A stretch of 5,730 nt of DNA from the NCBI GenBank assembly GCA_951800675.1, contig CATOKC010000175.1, forward strand, positions 1 through 5,730, in the 5' to 3' direction. A program made the translations under genes and the position numbers. Source of the stretch: an uncultured Oscillibacter sp. (GTDB lineage Bacteria; Bacillota_A; Clostridia; Oscillospirales; Oscillospiraceae). This document shows, piece by piece, positions 1-5,284 of this stretch. Under the pieces are notes generated by a model. The model was not told the DNA's origin. It saw only the letters and a list, made by a program, of their open reading frames with translations, and did no database searches. The first letter of the stretch is position 1, and every line of letters begins with the position of its first letter.

Positions 1-437
1 TTCTGGACAACTCCATCACCGGCATGACCGGCCACCAGCAGAATCCCACCACCGGCTACAACCTCAAGGGCGACCCCTGCGCCAAGATCGATCTGGAAAG
101 CCTGTGCCGGGCCGTGGGCGTCAACCGGGTCCGGGTGGTGGACCCCTACGATCTGGCCGCCTGCGACGCGGCGGTCAAGGAGGAGCTGGCGGCGAAGGAG
201 CCCTCCGTTATCATCTCCCGCCGCCCCTGCGCCCTGCTGAAATATGTGAAGCACCCCGGCCCCATCGCGTCCGATCCGGACAAGTGCGTGGGCTGCAAGT
301 CCTGTATGCGCATCGGCTGTCCCGCCATCAGCATCGCGGACGGCAAGGCGGTCATCGACAACACCCTCTGCACGGGCTGCGGCGTGTGTACCCAGCTGTG
401 CAAATTCGACGCCCTGGGCGGAAAGAAGGAGGCGTGA
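1..437 (+). CDS. iorA: Indolepyruvate:ferredoxin oxidoreductase alpha subunit, 3' end (5' partial)
   Basis: This is the last 144 residues of the large subunit; the gene starts left of the window and is in frame from base 3. The fragment opens with LDNSITGMTGHQQNP, the conserved end of the thiamine-diphosphate binding domain in IorA-type 2-oxoacid oxidoreductases. A short linker domain follows. The C-terminus is a ferredoxin domain with two [4Fe-4S] motifs: CVGCKSC-x4-C around bases 286-320 and CTGCGVC-x3-C around 370-402. All eight cysteines are present. In the known family the enzyme decarboxylates indolepyruvate and related aryl-pyruvates to the acyl-CoA, passing electrons to ferredoxin in the cytoplasm during amino acid fermentation. 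The stop lies 2 bases before the iorB start, as expected for a coupled two-subunit operon. The assignment is firm; the exact aryl-pyruvate preference is inferred. Confidence 0.95.
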   Translation, partial: LDNSITGMTGHQQNPTTGYNLKGDPCAKIDLESLCRAVGVNRVRVVDPYDLAACDAAVKEELAAKEPSVIISRRPCALLKYVKHPGPIASDPDKCVGCKSCMRIGCPAISIADGKAVIDNTLCTGCGVCTQLCKFDALGGKKEA

Positions 438-439
438 GC

Positions 440-1012
440 ATGGAAACGAAAAACATCATGATCGCCGGCGTAGGCGGTCAGGGCACCCTGCTGGCCAGCA
501 AGCTGCTGGGCGGGCTGCTGCTGGGCAAGGGCTTTGACGTGAAGGTCAGCGAGGTCCACGGCATGAGCCAGCGGGGCGGCAGCGTGGTGACCTACGTCCG
601 CTGGGGGGAGAAGGTGTATTCCCCCATCATCGACAAGGGGCAGGCGGACGTGATCCTGTCCTTCGAGCTGCTGGAGGCCGCGCGGTGGACGGAGTATCTG
701 AAGGCCGGCGGCAGGATCGTCACCAACACCCAGCAGATCAACCCCATGCCGGTGATCACCGGCGCGGCGGCGTATCCGGAGGCCCTGGTGGAGAAGATGC
801 GCGCCGCGGGTCTGGAGGTGGACGCCATCGACGCCCTCTCCCTGGCCGAGGAGGCCGGGAGCAGCAAGGCGGTGAACATCGTCCTCATGGGGCGGCTGTC
901 CAAGTGGTTCGACTTCACCGAGGAGGAGTGGCTGGCGGCGATCCAGCAGAGCGTCCCGCCCAAATTCCTGGAGATGAATCAAAAGGCGTTCCGGCTGGGA
1001 CGGGAAGCGTAA
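440..1012 (+). CDS. iorB: Indolepyruvate:ferredoxin oxidoreductase beta subunit
   Basis: This 190-residue protein is the small subunit that pairs with IorA. It is one pyruvate-ferredoxin-oxidoreductase gamma-type domain. Residues 6-20 carry the glycine-rich GVGGQGTLLASKLLG loop, and about residues 37-52 carry EVHGMSQRGGSVVTYV, the signature SQRGG segment of the family. Length is normal for IorB and no signal peptide or membrane segment is seen, so it is cytoplasmic. The ATG at 440 is chosen because AAGGAGG (426-432) sits 7 bases upstream, inside the end of iorA, giving translational coupling. The same frame stays open further upstream, but that stretch is only a shadow of iorA. An intrinsic terminator 11 bases after the stop ends the transcript. 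Confidence 0.95.
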   Translation: METKNIMIAGVGGQGTLLASKLLGGLLLGKGFDVKVSEVHGMSQRGGSVVTYVRWGEKVYSPIIDKGQADVILSFELLEAARWTEYLKAGGRIVTNTQQINPMPVITGAAAYPEALVEKMRAAGLEVDAIDALSLAEEAGSSKAVNIVLMGRLSKWFDFTEEEWLAAIQQSVPPKFLEMNQKAFRLGREA

Positions 1013-1023
1013 GCGGAATAGAC

Positions 1024-1055
1024 AAGGTCCGGAGAAGTTTCTCCGGACCTTTTTT
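1024..1055 (+). terminator. Intrinsic terminator of the ior operon
   Basis: A perfect 13-bp inverted repeat (AAGGTCCGGAGAA, then its complement at 1039-1051) closes on a 2-4 base loop. It runs directly into six T residues (1050-1055). It lies 11 bases past the iorB stop and separates the ior operon from the regulatory genes that follow. Confidence 0.93.
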
Positions 1056-1114
1056 GGCGTTTTATTTTTAGACGCTGGCAGTAAATATTCCAGCAGATTA
1101 TACCGATAGCTATA

Positions 1115-1155
1115 TTGCAGGGCAATGCAACAGATAATTGCCCCCTGTTGCAACA
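1115..1155. repeat. Nested TTGCA-type inverted repeats upstream of the first XRE gene
   Basis: Several complementary segments are packed in about 40 bases. TGCAACAG (1126-1133) pairs with CTGTTGCA (1145-1152), GGGCAA (1120-1125) pairs with TTGCCC (1138-1143), and TGTTGCAACA (1146-1155) is a perfect palindrome by itself. The palindrome ends 9 bases before the -35 box of the XRE copy 1 promoter, a usual place for a regulator binding site. That this is an operator is inferred from position and symmetry. An RNA hairpin is less likely because it lies upstream of the predicted transcript start. Confidence 0.5.
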
Positions 1156-1164
1156 TCCTTGTGG

Positions 1165-1193
1165 TTGAGCTTTATGAGAGCTGAAACTATAAT
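1165..1193 (+). promoter_or_regulatory. Sigma-A type promoter of XRE copy 1
   Basis: TTGAGC (1165-1170) and a perfect TATAAT (1188-1193) are separated by 17 bases. The predicted start near base 1200 would leave only about 13 bases of leader, so the ribosome site AAGGAG (1200-1205) would lie at the very 5' end of the message. Confidence 0.75.
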
Positions 1194-1212
1194 GGCAAGA
1201 AGGAGAACGATT

Positions 1213-1752
1213 ATGGAACTTCAAGAAAATCTTATCCGGCTGAGGCATAGACGGCATTTATCACAGGAACAGCTGGCCGAGCAGTTAGGTGTGGCCCGGC
1301 AGACCGTTTCAAGGTGGGAGGTTGGTACCGTTATTCCGACCGCCGACAATCTGCTGGCTCTGGGGACGCTGTACGGCGTATCCGTGGAGGAACTGATGGA
1401 CGGGGATGTTGAGGATATTCTGCATGGACCGGCGGTCCATGCGCCCGAAGAGGGGGAGCCAGAATGCGCGGCTGCAGAGGAGGCGGTGAAGGCCAGTGTG
1501 CCGGTTTCGGAAGAAACGCCGTCCGAACCGGAGAAAGAACATAAATCGAAAGGGCGATCCCTGGCAGCCGCCATTAGTATAGTGACCACTTTTCTGCTGA
1601 TCTTTCTATGGGGTGAGCTGACAAATTCGCGTACATCTGCGGCGTACCTTCTGGAGCTGTTGGGGACCTGCATATTGACCGGCGCGGTGGTCTATGGCCT
1701 ATATAAATTGCTATATTCACTTTTTAAAGCGCTCAGGAGGCGATCATCATGA
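1213..1752 (+). CDS. XRE-family transcriptional regulator with two C-terminal membrane helices (copy 1)
   Basis: A 179-residue protein. Residues 5-62 form a Cro/C1-type helix-turn-helix: SQEQLAEQLGV is the first helix of the motif, and ARQTVSRWEVG the recognition helix. The domain ends with the GTLYGVSVEELM segment common in clostridial XRE regulators. Residues 63-114 are an acidic, Glu/Pro-rich linker. Hydrophobic stretches at about 116-133 and 144-168 look like two membrane helices, followed by a basic tail (LRRRSS). It is therefore probably a membrane-anchored DNA-binding regulator that senses a membrane or outside signal; the signal is unknown. The ATG at 1213 is preferred over an in-frame ATG at 1138 because it has AAGGAG 7 bases upstream, matches the start of the paralogue at 2817, and lies after the promoter. 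A perfect hairpin sequence sits in the linker at 1422-1442. Confidence 0.88.
   Translation: MELQENLIRLRHRRHLSQEQLAEQLGVARQTVSRWEVGTVIPTADNLLALGTLYGVSVEELMDGDVEDILHGPAVHAPEEGEPECAAAEEAVKASVPVSEETPSEPEKEHKSKGRSLAAAISIVTTFLLIFLWGELTNSRTSAAYLLELLGTCILTGAVVYGLYKLLYSLFKALRRRSS
1422..1442. repeat. Perfect palindrome inside XRE copy 1, at the domain boundary
   Basis: GCATGGACC (1422-1430) and its exact complement GGTCCATGC (1434-1442) flank a 3-base GGC loop. It encodes about residues 70-77, just after the DNA-binding domain. The paralogue has no such hairpin at the matching place. Confidence 0.6.
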
Positions 1753-1787
1753 CGCACAGGATAGGAAGGTTAAACGGACATCTAATC

Positions 1788-2192
1788 CTAATCATCATAG
1801 TCATAGATTATTTGGTCCATAGGCAAATCATCTGGGAAACTCTCCCCATACGAGACATGCTCAATGATCACCAGACCGCCATTGCTCCATAGATAGAACG
1901 CTACCCACACTGCTATCAGTAACAGTATCGTCAAAACGGCGATCAGAACACGGGTGCGGAGCTTTCGCTTTTGCCGCTCGCCAGCAACCACCGTCGAATC
2001 GCATTCTTCCATCAGCCGGGCCGCGCAGACCTCCGGCGTGCCGAATGTTTTGGCAAGCTCCGCCTTATCAGCGCATGGGTTGTCCTCTATCCATGCACTC
2101 ACCGCCCTGTCCAGCTGACGCAGCAGACGCTCCCGTTCCGCCGCGGGACAATCCAGCAGACGGCGTACGGAATGAAGATAAGACGCTTTCAC
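1788..2192 (-). CDS. Single-pass membrane protein of the HAAS/DUF1700-like type, PadR partner
   Basis: A 134-residue protein. Residues 1-64 are a helical soluble segment (LHSVRRLLDCPAAERERLLR, then a TFGTPE-type turn). This resembles the HAAS/DUF1700-like domains encoded next to PadR repressors in Firmicutes. A basic stretch (RQKRKLRTR) leads into one strong membrane helix at about 82-102, and a 32-residue acidic tail ending YDYDD probably lies outside the membrane. The start is a GTG at 2192-2190 overlapping the padR stop by 4 bases (GTGA), with GAGGAGGGG about 8 bases before it inside the padR end, so translation is coupled. In related pairs the membrane protein is thought to act together with the PadR repressor, and that role is inferred here. 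The family name is a recognition by pattern; DUF6120 is another possible label. Confidence 0.75.
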   Translation of the reverse strand: MKASYLHSVRRLLDCPAAERERLLRQLDRAVSAWIEDNPCADKAELAKTFGTPEVCAARLMEECDSTVVAGERQKRKLRTRVLIAVLTILLLIAVWVAFYLWSNGGLVIIEHVSYGESFPDDLPMDQIIYDYDD

Positions 2193-2536
2193 TGAAAATC
2201 CCCCTCCTCACTTGGAAATATGCCATTTATCAGGCGATCAACGCCCCCGGTAAAGTTTCTATAGATGCCCAAAATCTCCCGGAAATAGGTCCGGCCAGCT
2301 TCGGTGATGCCGAAGTATTGCCGCCGCCGTCCATCGGGAGCGCGGCGTTTGGGCAATTCCTGGATGTACCCCTGGTCGATCATACGATATAAAATCGCAT
2401 AGGGGAACACGATGGAGATCGTCCCCCCGCTGCGTTCCGCAATGGCTGCGGTCAGCTCAGGAACGTGATTGTCCCGTTCATAGAGCAGGGCCAGCACCAA
2501 CAGCTCCAACAGGGCTTTTTTCAAGTTTTCTTCCAT
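2189..2536 (-). CDS. PadR-family transcriptional repressor
   Basis: A 115-residue winged-helix protein of normal PadR length. The order of segments fits the family: N-terminal helix KKALLELLVLALL, the helix-turn-helix region around residues 24-56 with the FPYAILYRMIDQGYI recognition and wing entry, then the wing with RRQYFGITEAGR (residues 71-82), where the aromatic Y-F and the ITEAG turn are typical. The C-terminal dimerisation helix is short, as in the small PadR subgroup. It is a cytoplasmic DNA-binding protein and in known cases represses its own operon. The ATG at 2536 has AGGGG about 7 bases upstream. It is cotranscribed with the membrane protein after it and diverges from the XRE copy 2 operon. 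Candidate autoregulatory sites overlap its promoter. Confidence 0.9.
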   Translation of the reverse strand: MEENLKKALLELLVLALLYERDNHVPELTAAIAERSGGTISIVFPYAILYRMIDQGYIQELPKRRAPDGRRRQYFGITEAGRTYFREILGIYRNFTGGVDRLINGIFPSEEGDFQ

Positions 2537-2572
2537 AATACTGCCCCTGTTCGTGGTGATGAATATAACGCG

Positions 2573-2588
2573 GTCATTATACCATGAC
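2573..2588. promoter_or_regulatory. Candidate operator over the padR -10 box
   Basis: GTCAT (2573-2577) and ATGAC (2584-2588) form a perfect inverted repeat with a 6-base spacer that covers most of the padR -10 box. PadR repressors generally bind short inverted repeats over their own promoter, so autoregulation is a fair inference. The arms do not match the often-cited ATGT/ACAT pattern. Confidence 0.4.
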
Positions 2589-2604
2589 GATCCTGGATAT
2601 GCAA
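2576..2604 (-). promoter_or_regulatory. Promoter of the padR operon
   Basis: On the minus strand there is a perfect TATAAT (2581-2576) preceded by TGG, an extended -10 element. A weak -35, TTGCAT (2604-2599), lies 17 bases upstream. The -35 is embedded in a small dyad (ATATG, CAA, CATAT at 2597-2609). An AT-rich stretch at about 2606-2650, upstream of it, could act as an UP element for both divergent promoters. Confidence 0.7.
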
Positions 2605-2650
2605 CATATATTTTTTATTTAAGAATTTTATTTATATCTGTTTTTTTGTA

Positions 2651-2679
2651 TTGACAAATTTATTGGAGGTTGTTATAGT
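2651..2679 (+). promoter_or_regulatory. Promoter of the XRE copy 2 operon
   Basis: A consensus TTGACA (2651-2656) and TATAGT (2674-2679) are spaced by exactly 17 bases. The transcript would start near 2686, giving about a 130-base leader before the ATG at 2817. The leader shows no gene, riboswitch or attenuator that I can recognise. Confidence 0.8.
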
Positions 2680-2816
2680 TATGATACCGGACGGCCTTAC
2701 AGGAATTTCTATTTCCCGCCGCCTGTTCGACGGGTCCATGCAGGACGTAAGCTGCCTCTTCCTTGCGATCGAGCTTCAACTGGGCGGAAGCTGTCATGAA
2801 GGAAGGAGGGGATGCC

Positions 2817-3284
2817 ATGGGACTTCAAGAAAATCTTACCCGGCTGCGGCATAAGCGGCATTTGTCACAGGAGGAGTTAGCCGAGTTATTAGGCGTATCC
2901 CGGCAGACCGTTTCAAGGTGGGAGGTGGGGGCCGTCGTCCCGACTGCCGACAATCTGCTGGCTCTAGGCACGCTGTACGGCGTGTCCGTGGAGGAGCTGA
3001 TGGGAGGGAACATCGAGGAAGGACTGGCAGTTCCTCCGGTGGACGAGGCGGGCCCGGTCGAAGATGTGACGGCAGAGCCCACGGAACCGTGCCTGCAAAG
3101 CGTCTCGGAGAAACCACATAATAGACGGACTCTGCTCATCATATTGGCTTGTTTTTATGGCGGGGTGCTGCTGTGGGGGCAGTTGACACATTCGACAGGC
3201 GATGCAAAAATATTTTTAGTTTTTGTGACCTTTCTGTTGATCCTTGTAAGCATCATGGGCAAACTCAAAAAAATGTTGATTTAG
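2817..3284 (+). CDS. XRE-family transcriptional regulator with two C-terminal membrane helices (copy 2)
   Basis: A 155-residue paralogue of the gene at 1213. Over residues 1-62 the two agree at about 54 positions, and the recognition helix is SRQTVSRWEVG against ARQTVSRWEVG, so they should read the same or a similar DNA site. After residue 62 they diverge. The linker here is shorter (about 63-102), then hydrophobic helices at about 104-121 and 131-148 end in a short basic tail (KLKKMLI). The only later likeness is LWG(E/Q)LT(N/H)S at the end of the first membrane helix. The ATG at 2817 is chosen for AAGGAGG (2803-2809) 7 bases upstream and for agreement with copy 1; in-frame ATGs at 2763 and 2796 are less well placed. 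It is first in an operon, with the next gene starting 14 bases after its stop. The likely role is membrane-anchored control of that operon. Confidence 0.88.
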   Translation: MGLQENLTRLRHKRHLSQEELAELLGVSRQTVSRWEVGAVVPTADNLLALGTLYGVSVEELMGGNIEEGLAVPPVDEAGPVEDVTAEPTEPCLQSVSEKPHNRRTLLIILACFYGGVLLWGQLTHSTGDAKIFLVFVTFLLILVSIMGKLKKMLI

Positions 3285-3298
3285 AAAAGGAGAAAAAT

Positions 3299-3934
3299 AT
3301 GCAGATATCATCATTTATCCCCGGCTTTTACAGCGCCCAGACAGCACTTATTAAATCCGCTATGAAAAGCATTTCCAAGAGCAAAGAGGACTTTTCTTCC
3401 CATTTCAGCGGTCCGAACGATGTTACTGTGAACCGCGACGGCCACGGTGGCATCTTTTACGCATCCGCTACCCCCTATGTCCGCTTAATGGAGCAGTACG
3501 ACCGCTGGAAGGCCCAGCTGCCGGAGGAGGAGGCCGCCGCTCTGCCGGACTCTGTTGGACTGACGGAGGAAAACATCGCGTATCTCAAGGACCGGTATTC
3601 CGGGGAGCTGACCTGGATGGAGCGCGAGGACGCGCTGAACACCATGAAGCAAATGGGCATCATCAACGATCAGCAGAAGTTCTCGGCCCATAACAGCAGC
3701 AAAGGCGGCTGGGTCTGCCTTGCGGTAGGCAATGAAGCGCAGCGGGAAGCCGAAATGGAGAAGCTGCGCCAGCATTTCCACCGCCATGACCCGATGGAGC
3801 GGGACTGGAACGTCCTGTTGGAAGACACGCCGGTCTCTGGCTTCCGTACCATTGACGATATCCTCAGTTGGGTCGATCAGCTCTCTGAGACCACCGTGGA
3901 CCCGCTGCGCTGCAAGGTAGAGCGCCCTTCCTGA
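3299..3934 (+). CDS. Unrecognised 211-aa protein, first of three in the XRE copy 2 operon
   Basis: I do not recognise this protein. It has no signal peptide and no membrane helix, so it is probably cytoplasmic. The N-terminus (residues 5-30, IPGFYSAQTALIKSAMKSIS and on) looks like an amphipathic helix. A Gly/His-rich part follows (about 46-58). Residues 88-127 are predicted helical: LTEENIAYLKDRYSGELTWM, then a helix ending in MGIIND. This segment resembles residues 53-95 of the 182-residue protein two genes on. Near the C-terminus DDILSWVDQL (187-196) resembles DPLSWLDDM there. The ATG at 3299 has AAGGAG 6 bases upstream and lies 14 bases after the XRE stop, so it is surely cotranscribed. 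The frame is open further left, but that part overlaps the XRE gene and is rejected. Function unknown. Confidence 0.85.
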   Translation: MQISSFIPGFYSAQTALIKSAMKSISKSKEDFSSHFSGPNDVTVNRDGHGGIFYASATPYVRLMEQYDRWKAQLPEEEAAALPDSVGLTEENIAYLKDRYSGELTWMEREDALNTMKQMGIINDQQKFSAHNSSKGGWVCLAVGNEAQREAEMEKLRQHFHRHDPMERDWNVLLEDTPVSGFRTIDDILSWVDQLSETTVDPLRCKVERPS

Positions 3935-3957
3935 AACAGCGGAAAGGATATCTTGTC

Positions 3958-4551
3958 ATGATGGATATTGGTATTACAAGCCAACTGGCGGCACCTTCCA
4001 ACTGGGGGAGAACACAGCCAAATCACCGCAATATGACTTTCCCAGTAAACAGGGTAAGGCCAACCACAACGCCAGACATGCTGTTTTATGAAGGTATGGG
4101 CGATGGTCAGGACGTCCATGTATTATTGATGGAGGGCTCCACCGAGGAAGACCCCGTGGTGCGGATCAAGGGGCACTCTTACAACGGGGAATTTGACTTC
4201 ACCTGCCACGTCAAGGATATCGATCCCCGCAATGCTTCCTATGCGGAAATGTGCGCCCTGTTTGGCTGGCAAAGAAAGCTTGATCCCAGCGGCTTCGATG
4301 ACAAGCTCATGTTTCCGACCCCCTTGGGGATGGAGGTGGGGAACGTGCTGCAGCGGCAAGACTTCGTGAGCCGGAGCAGCAGCTATCTTGCTTCCGGAAA
4401 ATTTAGTCCGTCCATAGCGGATCAGACAAAAAATCTGCTGGCGCTTTATGATCAGGTGATCCAGTCGAACCAGCCGGACGACATCCAGGCGTATTGCGCA
4501 TACCGCCGCGCGGCGGATGACGCGCTGATGGAATTGCTGGAGCTGGTATAG
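3958..4551 (+). CDS. Unrecognised 197-aa protein, second of three in the XRE copy 2 operon
   Basis: No family is recognised. There is no signal peptide or membrane helix. Residues 1-40 are polar and rich in Pro, Asn and Thr, probably disordered. Residues 41-88 look like beta strands (MLFYEGMGDG, DVHVLLMEG, VVRIKGHSYNGEFDFTCHV). The segment DIDPRNASYAEMCALFGW (87-104) stands out as a likely conserved core. The last 50 residues are helical, with DQTKNLLALYDQV (155-167) weakly like the QITKDLL end of the third protein. The start is 3958 or the adjacent ATG at 3961; GGAAAGGA (3941-3948) lies 9 bases before 3958, a weaker ribosome site than those of its neighbours. It starts 23 bases after the previous stop. 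Function unknown; a beta-then-helix domain is the most I can infer. Confidence 0.82.
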   Translation: MMDIGITSQLAAPSNWGRTQPNHRNMTFPVNRVRPTTTPDMLFYEGMGDGQDVHVLLMEGSTEEDPVVRIKGHSYNGEFDFTCHVKDIDPRNASYAEMCALFGWQRKLDPSGFDDKLMFPTPLGMEVGNVLQRQDFVSRSSSYLASGKFSPSIADQTKNLLALYDQVIQSNQPDDIQAYCAYRRAADDALMELLELV

Positions 4552-4600
4552 AAACGCGGCGGATAAATACTACATTTTTCAGAAGACAGGAGAAAAGGGC

Positions 4601-5149
4601 ATGATCATCGGCAACTACATTTATTCCCCGATCGAGCAGGGCAACGGCTACACTTGCGGCTTTGTCAAGCTGAATTTCACGCCCCGCAAGGTGGAGCACC
4701 GCGTTCCCGAGGCTTCCGAGACCGGCGGGGGCCAGCCTGCCAAAGGCTTAGACGCACTCTCCCCGGAGGAGAAGACCGCTCTGAAAAACAAGCTGCACAA
4801 CGGTCAGGGAGACCTCTCCCTGCAGGAATGGGACGATTTTCTCGCGGATCTGGAGGAGTACGGGATCATCTCTCATGAAGAACGGTTTTTTGCCAACGGG
4901 ACCCTCCGCGAGATACCGGGGGCGGTTTTGAGGGACGGCTCCCACGCCTTCCATGGAAGTGTCGATCAGGACGTCGGGAATATGTGGAAGGGCGACCCCC
5001 TCTCATGGCTGGATGATATGGACGTGTATATGCTGAAAAACCAGCTGTACGCCTCCATGGGCAGCCGGTACATGGTCGAGCCCGGCGGACAGCGGGCGGC
5101 GTTCCAAAAGGTGTCGCAGATCACGAAGGATCTATTGAATTGCATATAA
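4601..5149 (+). CDS. Unrecognised 182-aa protein, third of three in the XRE copy 2 operon
   Basis: No family is recognised. The protein appears soluble and cytoplasmic. Residues 1-30 look like beta strands (MIIGNYIYSP, YTCGFVKLNF), then a Gly/Pro-rich linker to about 48. Residues 53-95 are helical: LSPEEKTALKNKL, then GDLSLQEWDDFLADLEEYG leading into GIISHEE. They align with residues 88-127 of the 211-residue protein, so the two are probably related by duplication. DPLSWLDDMDVYML (132-145) extends the likeness. The tail, QITKDLLNCI, resembles part of the 197-residue protein. The ATG at 4601 has AGGAGA (4588-4593) 7 bases upstream. The gap after the second gene is 49 bases with no terminator, so it belongs to the operon. 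A stem-loop follows 9 bases after its stop. Function unknown. Confidence 0.85.
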   Translation: MIIGNYIYSPIEQGNGYTCGFVKLNFTPRKVEHRVPEASETGGGQPAKGLDALSPEEKTALKNKLHNGQGDLSLQEWDDFLADLEEYGIISHEERFFANGTLREIPGAVLRDGSHAFHGSVDQDVGNMWKGDPLSWLDDMDVYMLKNQLYASMGSRYMVEPGGQRAAFQKVSQITKDLLNCI

Positions 5150-5158
5150 GAATGAAGT

Positions 5159-5189
5159 GAGAGCCAACGCCCGGAGGGCGCTGGCTCTC
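5159..5189 (+). terminator. Stem-loop at the end of the XRE copy 2 operon
   Basis: GAGAGCCAACGCCC (5159-5172) pairs with 5176-5189 at 13 of 14 positions (one A-C mismatch) around a 3-base loop. No T run follows, so it is either a weak terminator or a 3'-end stabilising hairpin. Its place 9 bases past the last stop supports an operon-end role. Confidence 0.6.
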
Positions 5190-5284
5190 TGTGTAAGGGG
5201 ACAGGATAATTGAGAAACCGAGATAAACCGGGAGAGGCGGGAGAAGTGCTGGACCCCCCGCTTTTCAATGGGAACAGGCATATT

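Noticed and set aside
146..1156. Long minus-strand open frame across iorA and iorB
   Set aside because: Antisense shadow of GC-rich coding DNA; it crosses two well-identified genes and the terminator and has a low-complexity translation.
1138..1212. Upstream extension of XRE copy 1 to an ATG at 1138
   Set aside because: The extra 25 codons would include the promoter, the ATG at 1138 has no ribosome site, and the paralogue starts at the position matching 1213.
2681..2854. Small plus-strand frame starting at ATG 2681, a possible leader peptide of the XRE copy 2 operon
   Set aside because: Its ATG lies at or before the predicted transcript start (about 2686), its GGAGG is inside the promoter, and the frame runs into the XRE coding region. 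No known leader features.
4503..4516. 14-bp palindrome CCGCCGCGCGGCGG in the 197-aa gene
   Set aside because: Made only of G and C in codons for an Arg/Ala run; this is expected from codon bias and has no supporting context.
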